Origin: Massilibacillus massiliensis
GTDB lineage: Bacteria; Bacillota; Negativicutes; FLKF01
Assembly (NCBI RefSeq): GCF_900086705.1
Contig: NZ_LT575483.1
Span: 745,166-809,165, forward strand
Direction: 5' to 3'
Length of the DNA: 64,000 bases
Part shown: piece after piece, positions 57,496 to 64,000 of the stretch
How the letters are laid out: every line of letters starts with the position of its first letter
Position numbering within the stretch: position 1 is the stretch's first letter
The notes under the pieces: generated by a model
What the model saw: the letters and a program-made list of their open reading frames with translations, nothing else
The model's database searches: none
Told to the model about the DNA's origin: nothing
Program-made: the position numbers and the translations under genes

Positions 57496-57555
57496 CTTTG
57501 ACTACTTACTCGTATACAAAAACAACAACGTTTTATCATACCAGGCACAATTCCC

Positions 57556-58197
57556 CTATTGAAGTAAGATCTCACGATGGATTTTCAAGATTTTTTCTCC
57601 ATAATCTCTGCCCGGTATTGCCCATACGCCATTTAGGTCTGTCCAATTTTTTGCTTTGCCAAAATTCTTCGTTGTCGTAACCAGACGATATCTTGGATCA
57701 ACGATATTTGTCTTCGGTGGAATCTTGCTGGAATAGGCGAGAATATGCTGGATGTGCGCCCGCACACCTACTTGTGAGTTTGGAAACCAGGCACCTTTAG
57801 CAGAAGCACCAACCGAACCTAAACCACAATAATTATTCTGCTGTGCTACCACCAAACCGCCATAACGAAAATAGCCAGTCTCATGCAAAGCTTGCGCAAA
57901 AGCAACATCTGGTTTTATACCTTCTCTTTGTGCTTCTTCATAATAAAAATCCACTAATTTTTCCGGAGAAACCATAATTGCAGGTTTGGGATTATGCCTT
58001 AGCAAATATTTCACACATTGTTCTTTTGTCGCTGTAGCCTTACCCATAATTGCAATATTCGAACTCTTTTTCTGTAAAAAATCTTCTCTATCATTCCATT
58101 TAAACGGAGCTGCCGAAACATGCTGATAACTTACTCCAATGACCATTGTAAAAATAACGATCCATATAACACTCATTCTTTTAAAGGAAAAATGCAT
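57556..58197 (-). CDS. Exported endo-beta-N-acetylglucosaminidase-domain protein
   Basis: A 213-residue peptidoglycan hydrolase. A signal peptide (KRMSVIWIVIFTMVIGVSYQ, cleavage near HVSAA) precedes a glucosaminidase domain (about 70-210) with the catalytic Glu in FAQALHETGYFRYGG and the conserved NNYCGLG and VGVRAHIQHILAY blocks. It has no cell-wall binding repeats. AGGAGG lies 6 bases before the ATG. Likely role: cell-wall turnover or separation in the periplasm. Confidence 0.92.
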   Translation of the reverse strand: MHFSFKRMSVIWIVIFTMVIGVSYQHVSAAPFKWNDREDFLQKKSSNIAIMGKATATKEQCVKYLLRHNPKPAIMVSPEKLVDFYYEEAQREGIKPDVAFAQALHETGYFRYGGLVVAQQNNYCGLGSVGASAKGAWFPNSQVGVRAHIQHILAYSSKIPPKTNIVDPRYRLVTTTKNFGKAKNWTDLNGVWAIPGRDYGEKILKIHREILLQ

Positions 58198-58279
58198 ACT
58201 AAACCTCCTAAGACAAATCTATGTAAAAACACAATTACTTTAATCATACCATTAAAGCCTTATAGTTTCTACATAAAAA

Positions 58280-58318
58280 TAACGAATCCATCAATCGCAA
58301 TCATTGACAGATCCGTTA
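58280..58318. terminator. Terminator after the purine permease
   Basis: AACGAATCCATCAAT pairs imperfectly with ATTGACAGATCCGTT; T-runs follow on both strands. Confidence 0.65.
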
Positions 58319-58364
58319 TTTTTTTTATATTCATGTAAAACGAAGCTGAACCATCACCGTTTCA

Positions 58365-59663
58365 TTAATGACTCAAAAATCCTATTTGGATAATAAATAA
58401 AATTTGAAACACATACATGATCGGATGAATTTCTTTGCCTTTACCTCGCAACAGTTTCAATAAAGGATAAAAAATGAAACCAATTCCAATCCCTGTCGCA
58501 ATACTATAGCTAATCGGCATAAGGAACACGACTAAAAAAGCCGGGAAAGCTTCTTCCATATTAGACCAATCAATTTGACGAAGACCATTCATCATTAAAA
58601 ATCCAACAATAATAAGCGACGGTGCTGTTACAGCAGCGACTCCAGCTAGCATTTGAGCAATTGGTGCACAAAATAAAGTAAGCGCAAATAAAATTGCAAC
58701 AACAACGGCAGTAAAGCCGGTACGTCCGCCAGCGGCAACACCAGCACCCGATTCTACATAGGCAGAAGTAGGACTTGTCCCTAAGCAAGCACCAAATGTA
58801 CTGCCCACAGCATCTGCTAATAATGCGCTTTTCACTTGTGGAAACTTACCATTTTTAATTAAACCGGCTTGTTCACCAATCCCCAGCATCGTTCCCGTAG
58901 TATCAAATAATGTAACAATAAAAAACGTAAAGATAATTGCATATAAATTACTATCAAACACACCTGCTATATCCATTTGCATTGCCGTATGTTCTAACCC
59001 GCTCGGCATTGCAAATAAACGGTCAGGAACGACAACCAAACCTTGAAAATAGGCAATGGCTGCTGTACAAAGCATACCAATAAACAACGCACCTTTTACA
59101 TTATAAACCATCAACAGCAAACTAATGACTAAACCAATCACCGTAAGCAGTGTCATCGGTTCTGATAAATTTCCAAAAGTAACTAAAGTTGCTGGTGAAT
59201 CTACAATAAGTTTTGAATTTTGCAATCCGATAAACGTAATAAACAAACCAATCCCTGCGGTAATGCCTTGTTTTAAACTCATAGGAATCGCATCAATTAA
59301 AACATAACGAAACTTTGTAAAAGACAGAAGCAAAAAGATAACAGACGAAACAAATACCGCGCCCAAAGCAGTCTGCCATGGTACACCGGCAGCAATAACG
59401 ACAGCAAACGCAAAATATGCATTCAATCCCATACCGGGTGCTATTGCAATTGGACAATTAGCAAAAACTCCCATGATTAAAGTTGCAACCATACTCGCAA
59501 TAATCGTTGCAATGAAGACCCCATTAAAATCCATACCTGTTTTGCTAAGCACTGCTGGATTTACAATCACAATATAAACCATTGTAACAAAAGTGGTAAC
59601 CCCTGCTAGCACCTCTGTAGAAAGATTCGTCCCTCTTTCCTTAAATTTAAACCATTCGTTCAA
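58365..59663 (-). CDS. AzgA/PbuG-type purine (adenine/hypoxanthine/guanine) permease
   Basis: A 432-residue member of the NCS2 branch of nucleobase transporters with 12 or more helices. It contains the AzgA-type blocks VTTFVTMVYIVIVNPAVLS, APGMGLNAYFAF and LFDTTGTMLGIGEQAG, and GTSPTSAYVESGAGVAAGGR. It imports a purine base with protons. The start is TTG at 59663 with GGGAGG 7 bases upstream; there is no suitable ATG. A terminator-like hairpin lies in its leader at 59695-59725. Confidence 0.93.
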   Translation of the reverse strand: MNEWFKFKERGTNLSTEVLAGVTTFVTMVYIVIVNPAVLSKTGMDFNGVFIATIIASMVATLIMGVFANCPIAIAPGMGLNAYFAFAVVIAAGVPWQTALGAVFVSSVIFLLLSFTKFRYVLIDAIPMSLKQGITAGIGLFITFIGLQNSKLIVDSPATLVTFGNLSEPMTLLTVIGLVISLLLMVYNVKGALFIGMLCTAAIAYFQGLVVVPDRLFAMPSGLEHTAMQMDIAGVFDSNLYAIIFTFFIVTLFDTTGTMLGIGEQAGLIKNGKFPQVKSALLADAVGSTFGACLGTSPTSAYVESGAGVAAGGRTGFTAVVVAILFALTLFCAPIAQMLAGVAAVTAPSLIIVGFLMMNGLRQIDWSNMEEAFPAFLVVFLMPISYSIATGIGIGFIFYPLLKLLRGKGKEIHPIMYVFQILFIIQIGFLSH

Positions 59664-59694
59664 TTTTAGTCCTCCCTAAATTCAATAGTAGAAA

Positions 59695-59725
59695 CAAAAA
59701 AGTTCATAACTCATGAGTCATGAAC
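59695..59725 (-). promoter_or_regulatory. Terminator-like hairpin in the leader of the purine permease
   Basis: On the minus strand GTTCATGACT, CATG, AGTTATGAAC is followed by TTTTTTG, 32 bases before the start codon. A TGGTAAAAT extended -10 lies upstream at about 59755-59765. This could be an attenuator, or simply the terminator of the preceding gene. I see no purine riboswitch aptamer. Confidence 0.45.
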
Positions 59726-59886
59726 CCTATAAAGTAAAAGAAACACTTCACTTAGCTATTTTACCACATTTCCTAAATATGAACAGCAAAATTTGTTATA
59801 TTTTTAATAAAATATTTCTTAATTTTACATTTATTTTATCAGCATCTTTCATCCCTGATGAAACAATCATGCTCTTTAGTCAACCA

Positions 59887-60897
59887 TTAAATTTGCGCTA
59901 CTTGCCGCATCAGCGTAACCATGGCTACATGTGATTCCGCAGGACAACCATCGACACTCGTACCTAAGCATCCATACATACCATCATGAAAACCAGCCTG
60001 TGCTGAAGCTTCCAGAATACGCATTTCTTCCACCGGAGTCTGCAATGCTGTTCCTTGCCCGCTCATTACCGCAAGCATTGCCGCAATTGCATAAGCACCC
60101 CAATTTGAAATAGAAGATGTCAATAATAAATCTACCTTCGTTGCAGCGGCAATTCCTAAACCGCAGGAGCACTGACATTTACAACCATTTGGTACTTTCT
60201 TTTCAACAATGTCTTTAATATTTCCCATGCCAAGTTCATTTCCACCATCACCAATAGCCACAGTAAAAATGCCTTTTTCTCTCGCATATTGAAACATATA
60301 ATCCATAAACGCCTGCTCAGCTCCGGTATTTGCACCCAGCATGTTATGAATAACCCCTTTTTCATTCATACCACCACGTTCAATAGAAATACACAATTTC
60401 GGTTCATATTTTTCTAATGCTTCCTTACCGAAATTTTTTCCAGCTTCATGTCCTCTTGGGAAACCAATCACCGACAATGTTCTGAGGCGATTTAACTTAA
60501 TCGCATATTCTAAGTGCTCTACCGGCACACACTCAAATCCCGAAGCACACGCTACTTTCTTTATAGATTTCACTAAACATTCATCGACCATAATAATCGG
60601 ACACGCTTTACAAGCTACACTCAACGCTCTTGCTAAAGCAACCGCGCCCGCAGGACCATCAGATTCACCACGATCCGGCGAAACGAGCGGCTGATCAATC
60701 CAGCCTGTTACAATCAGCACTTTATCCATAGGATTGACTTTCTCCAAGCAGGCCTTTGCCACAGTATAGCTAAGCGGATTTTCTGTTAACGCTCGCGCCG
60801 CACGATATAAGTGATGAATGATTCCCCTTGATGCCATATCTGTACACATTAAATTATCTATGGATTCTGCTACTTTTATCAACGTATCATTCGACAT
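59887..60897 (-). CDS. DUF4392 / D-glutamate cyclase-like protein
   Basis: A 336-residue protein of the glutamate cyclase domain family (DUF4392). Conserved blocks are VTGWIDQPLVSPDRGESDGP, PIIMVDE, SIERGGMNEKGV, AIGDGGNELGMGNI and LTSSISNWGAYAI. Mammalian members convert D-glutamate to 5-oxo-D-proline; bacterial roles are less clear. A Cys-rich KCQCSCGLG stretch lies just after the GNELGMGN motif. GGAGGAG lies upstream of the ATG. It is 223 bases upstream of the purine permease on the same strand; no functional link is obvious. Confidence 0.88.
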   Translation of the reverse strand: MSNDTLIKVAESIDNLMCTDMASRGIIHHLYRAARALTENPLSYTVAKACLEKVNPMDKVLIVTGWIDQPLVSPDRGESDGPAGAVALARALSVACKACPIIMVDECLVKSIKKVACASGFECVPVEHLEYAIKLNRLRTLSVIGFPRGHEAGKNFGKEALEKYEPKLCISIERGGMNEKGVIHNMLGANTGAEQAFMDYMFQYAREKGIFTVAIGDGGNELGMGNIKDIVEKKVPNGCKCQCSCGLGIAAATKVDLLLTSSISNWGAYAIAAMLAVMSGQGTALQTPVEEMRILEASAQAGFHDGMYGCLGTSVDGCPAESHVAMVTLMRQVAQI

Positions 60898-60965
60898 ATT
60901 TCTCTCCTCCTAAACTTACAATTAAAAACAATGAATACAATACACATACCTCTAAAAATGCAAAA

Positions 60966-60997
60966 AGCACTTATCAATATAAAAATTGATAAGCGCT
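60966..60997 (-). terminator. Terminator after the GH18-like gene
   Basis: AGCGCTTATCAAT and ATTGATAAGTGCT (minus strand) with a TTTTTG run after. It ends the operon 62184-61150. Confidence 0.8.
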
Positions 60998-61149
60998 CCA
61001 TTGAGCTTATAATATAATTGTATTATAACATACAACAAAAATATTACAATATAAAATTTATTCTTCATTAAAAATATAATTTTCTATTCATAATTTGTTT
61101 AAATATATAAACAAACATTGTTCTATGGTCATTGATTACTTAAAATTTC

Positions 61150-62184
61150 TCACTTAATTTTATGCACTGCTATATTTCCGCCAAGTCTCCAAATACTACT
61201 TTGATAAATTCCTTTATCTTTCGCAATTGAAACCCAATAATTTAATGTCTTATAATCCGCATACCAAACGTCATAGTGCACATCTTGATCTTGATAGGAG
61301 AAAACCATACATTGACTGTCCTTATCCCGCTTAGGCTTCGCCCTATATTTTTCAGCGAGCGCTACTGCCTCAGCCTCAGTCAAAAACTTTTTTTCTCCGT
61401 TGCTGCCCCATTTACATCCGCCCGTAGAAAAAGCAACAGCTTTTTTATCTGGCAAAACAGCCATTTTATCAATGGTTTTTTCAATAAACTTTCTATCCGC
61501 CTTCGGCCCAGGTCCACTATGCACTCCGTAAAGATTATACAGCATAACCACGTACTCTGGTCCCTCTATAAATTTATCCTCGGAAAAAATGACTCCAGGC
61601 TCCAACACCAGACGCACTTTCATATTATGCTGCAAAGCCTTTTCATAAAGTTTCGAAAAGAACCGTAGAAAATTTTTCTCTAATGCTTCGTCTCTCCATA
61701 CTCTTTCATAATCCATCTCAATTCCATCATATCCACCTTGCAACGCTAATGCAATGATATCGTCAACATGCTGCTCCATCGATTCTTCCGTGGAAAAAAT
61801 ACGTTTCAACACATCTATATCTTTAAAAATAACAGAACCATCTTCATTTTCTTTATCATTTACAAACGTAAGATATGTTTCATAATGATCGTTTTCCGTC
61901 TTCATCGCACTGATTTTTTCAGCAAATTCCGCTGGAATAAAAAGTTGATCCTGTGCGTTAAAATACGCACCAAAAAAAGAAACTTTCTCTACTTTATCTT
62001 CTATTTTCTTAAGTTCTTTCTCTCCCATATCAAAATCCCAGGACGTGATCCATGCTGACAAATTTGTTTTTTTCCTTGCATGTGCATTTACATCGCTCTC
62101 ACTATAAACGTAGCAACCAAATAGCACAATCAATGTACATGTTACCGCAACCGTTTTTAAGCCCAAACAAATTACTTTTTTCAC
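61150..62184 (-). CDS. Exported GH18-like glycoside hydrolase
   Basis: A 344-residue protein with an N-terminal export signal (LGLKTVAVTCTLIVLFGC); Cys24 in LFGC may be a lipidation site. The TIM-barrel shows the GH18 motif as GGYDGIEMDYERV, with the catalytic Glu, and KVRLVLEPGV and VVMLYNLYGVHSGPGP segments. In canonical chitinases the motif is DGxDxDxE; here the first acidic positions are G-I-E-M-D-Y-E, still with the final Glu. Family members cut N-acetylglucosamine polymers or spore cortex glycans. It follows a polysaccharide-deacetylase-like gene by 21 bases, suggesting joint action on an exopolysaccharide or the cell wall. Confidence 0.85.
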   Translation of the reverse strand: MKKVICLGLKTVAVTCTLIVLFGCYVYSESDVNAHARKKTNLSAWITSWDFDMGEKELKKIEDKVEKVSFFGAYFNAQDQLFIPAEFAEKISAMKTENDHYETYLTFVNDKENEDGSVIFKDIDVLKRIFSTEESMEQHVDDIIALALQGGYDGIEMDYERVWRDEALEKNFLRFFSKLYEKALQHNMKVRLVLEPGVIFSEDKFIEGPEYVVMLYNLYGVHSGPGPKADRKFIEKTIDKMAVLPDKKAVAFSTGGCKWGSNGEKKFLTEAEAVALAEKYRAKPKRDKDSQCMVFSYQDQDVHYDVWYADYKTLNYWVSIAKDKGIYQSSIWRLGGNIAVHKIK

Positions 62185-62205
62185 CGATTTACTCCTTTCT
62201 CATCT

Positions 62206-64000
62206 TTACAGGTATTGAATAAACCAGTTTATGATAACTTCCCAAAACTTCTTGGCATTAAATACAAAGCCTTCAAAACCATGCAATGTCATATCAAAAA
62301 GAATGTTTTCTTTTGCTCCGTCTTCTGCACGATTCTCTGTAATAATAAGCTTTTCAAAAATCCCATCATAAACATCATCCGCTAAATTTCTTTGACTCCA
62401 TCCGTAGCCGCCCCATGCCGATGCGAGATAAACTGAACCGGCTGCGGTAACAGATACGTCCAAATCCTCTACAACATTTTGATCATTGATAGTCACACTA
62501 ATTTGGTTATTTCTAACAGCGATGCTTACTTTGCGATCACCTTTTTCATGTACACTAATTTGCGGTACATAAACCTCTGCACCATCCTGCAATGTTGGAA
62601 CTTTTTCTAAATTTTTATTTTTCAGCTGCTCCGTATAAATTTTGCCTTCTTCCACAGAGTCTGCATAACGTATCCGTGCTTCCAACTCACGTACTTGTGC
62701 TGCTTTTTCATCCTCTGCAATTGAAAGTTTGGGCTTTCCATCATGAACGTCCAAATCAAGTTTAAACAATTCGATTTCATTTCCTTCATTCTGTTCTGTT
62801 ACATATAAAACATTATTTACGATACTGACAGCCAAGAATCTTTGCAGATTTTCACTTGCTCTAACGTATACTTTTTGCAATCCAAATTTATTGCCTTTCA
62901 TTTGTACTGAAAGTTTTAGATCACGATACGCATCGCTATTTTTCAATCGCAACAAACCACGTTCCTTAGGAATTGAGGTTAATATCACACTTTCGTCCCT
63001 AAACTCCGAAGCGCCTTCTATCGTATCCCAGTTTTTTTGTTTTTTCTCATCGCCCTGTACAAAGGCTAAATCTTTATTTATATCATATCGAATCCGCATC
63101 AATAGATGATTCACAGACCAATACGCCTGCGGCTGCATTCTCGTTAAGTCATATATACTACTATTCAATTGATTAAAGCTAAACCCTTCACGATTAAAAT
63201 TCATCTGAAATAATTCGCGTATCCATTTTTCATTTACCGCGCTTACCTTTTCATGATTACCAAACTTACCTGTGTTAGAATGCATCAAAATGTACATAGG
63301 TGGTACGTAACCAATAGAACTTTGGTAATGATCACGTAATGCTTCATAATCATAACTGATACGATCTTTCATTCTTTGATAGCTTTCCTTCGGGATACCA
63401 TCAGCATCACGAATATAATCCATCAAATAATGATTGTATCTGCGGCCTAAATAAGGTGATACCATCGCATATTGCAATGGATCAAGCTCACCTAGATAAT
63501 GATGGTAACGATCAAAAACATTGATAAATGACAATCGATAACCATTCGTTCCCATTTGCCAATACGTGGTATTCTCTAAATCGATCAATTCTTCCGGAAC
63601 TAAAAATTTCGGATCTTTCTTCTCAAACTTTTCTGGATAGGTTAAAATCGTCGCTTTAAAATTCAAATCTTCTAAAAGTTTTTGTGAGAAAATCGCCGTA
63701 TCTCGGCGTCCATCTTCAAAGATCAAAAACAATGATTTCTCTGGCAACTTTTTTTTATTCTGATAATACGCAATGATATCTTCCTGCGTAACTGTCACAT
63801 ACCCTAAATCCTTCAATGCTTTCAAATGTTCTTGCAAACGGTTCACACCAATTAACTGCTGACTTCCAACTCTTTCAACACCAAAATAGGATAATGCGAT
63901 AAATCCTGTATCCTCTTCGCCCTCTGCTATAACCGAATCGCTCTTTGCATAAGGGCGATAATGTTGGAATGTAAACAAAGCCTGCACTGATACAACAATT
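62206..64000 (-). CDS. Polysaccharide deacetylase-like exported protein (5' end outside window)
   Basis: At least 597 residues; the reading frame is open to the window edge, and the residues at the edge (IVVSVQALFTF) look like the end of a signal or membrane segment, so the true start lies outside. The visible N-terminal part has a NodB-like fold: QLIGVNRLQEHLKALKDLGY, SLFLIFEDGRRDTAIF (metal Asp positions, with FEDG in place of the usual TFDDG) and FKATILTYPEKF. The C-terminal 250 residues are beta-rich and may bind a glycan (SVYLASAWGGYGW). It is in an operon with the GH18-like hydrolase. A role in modifying an N-acetylated exopolysaccharide such as PNAG or Pel is plausible. Confidence 0.8.
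   Translation of the reverse strand, partial: IVVSVQALFTFQHYRPYAKSDSVIAEGEEDTGFIALSYFGVERVGSQQLIGVNRLQEHLKALKDLGYVTVTQEDIIAYYQNKKKLPEKSLFLIFEDGRRDTAIFSQKLLEDLNFKATILTYPEKFEKKDPKFLVPEELIDLENTTYWQMGTNGYRLSFINVFDRYHHYLGELDPLQYAMVSPYLGRRYNHYLMDYIRDADGIPKESYQRMKDRISYDYEALRDHYQSSIGYVPPMYILMHSNTGKFGNHEKVSAVNEKWIRELFQMNFNREGFSFNQLNSSIYDLTRMQPQAYWSVNHLLMRIRYDINKDLAFVQGDEKKQKNWDTIEGASEFRDESVILTSIPKERGLLRLKNSDAYRDLKLSVQMKGNKFGLQKVYVRASENLQRFLAVSIVNNVLYVTEQNEGNEIELFKLDLDVHDGKPKLSIAEDEKAAQVRELEARIRYADSVEEGKIYTEQLKNKNLEKVPTLQDGAEVYVPQISVHEKGDRKVSIAVRNNQISVTINDQNVVEDLDVSVTAAGSVYLASAWGGYGWSQRNLADDVYDGIFEKLIITENRAEDGAKENILFDMTLHGFEGFVFNAKKFWEVIINWFIQYL

Noticed and set aside
58365-59765. Purine riboswitch before the permease
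   Set aside because: No conserved aptamer junction sequence is seen in the leader; only a hairpin with a T-run.

Overview
The window is low-GC DNA that reads as a chromosome segment of a diderm Firmicute of the class Negativicutes (Selenomonadales, Veillonellales or Sporomusa type). The strongest indication is a pair of OmpM-type outer-membrane porins that begin with one S-layer-homology domain and end in a beta-barrel. A T-box leader, PTS operon and PRD regulator are Firmicute traits, while an RND pump, lipoprotein reductases, a type I cytochrome c maturation system and a porin-based envelope require an outer membrane and periplasm. A one-piece pyruvate:ferredoxin oxidoreductase points to anaerobic life. 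I see no rRNA, tRNA, CRISPR array, phage or IS transposase.

Layout. 1-2407 (minus): T-box leader, ilvN, ilvC, then the start of leuC (branched-chain amino acid synthesis). 2604-3047: a small serine-rich 30-residue repeat protein. 3136-8256: secreted asparaginase and a DASS dicarboxylate carrier (minus), diverging from a GlnK/GlnL-like two-component pair (plus). 8414-20035 (minus): a kinase/OmpR pair and two tandem copies of the module flavoprotein reductase, SLH porin, PucR-type regulator. 20472-26022 (plus): a membrane-anchored five-haem cytochrome c, tatA, and ccmA-B-C-E-F. 26312-41874: nifJ, an amino acid permease, DUF421 and AbrB membrane proteins, an RND pump with its fusion protein, ridA, aroH, a multi-hairpin intergenic element, a class V aminotransferase and a HAD phosphatase. 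42154-43980: a soluble three-PAS sporulation-type kinase. 44140-50428 (minus): a galactitol-type PTS operon with two aldolases and a PRD regulator. 50773-52187: a palindromic operator candidate, a 27-codon ORF and an MFS exporter. 52383-64000 (minus): UbiB-like kinase, ABC-F ATPase, acyl-CoA ligase, glucosaminidase, AzgA-type purine permease, DUF4392 protein, GH18-like hydrolase and an incomplete polysaccharide-deacetylase-like protein.

The most interesting system is the 10.6-26 kb block. It appears to encode periplasmic anaerobic respiration in one place: two Tat-exported lipoprotein flavoenzymes without haem, each with its own porin and regulator; a quinol-facing multihaem cytochrome to feed them; TatA for export; and a reduced Ccm system with a cysteine-type CcmE to make the cytochrome. 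Both flavoenzymes lack the fumarate-reductase His and Arg substrate signatures and end like 3-ketosteroid dehydrogenases, so the electron acceptors are probably not fumarate and may differ between the two copies. This functional reading is inference from families and neighbourhood; the module duplication and the residues are seen directly.
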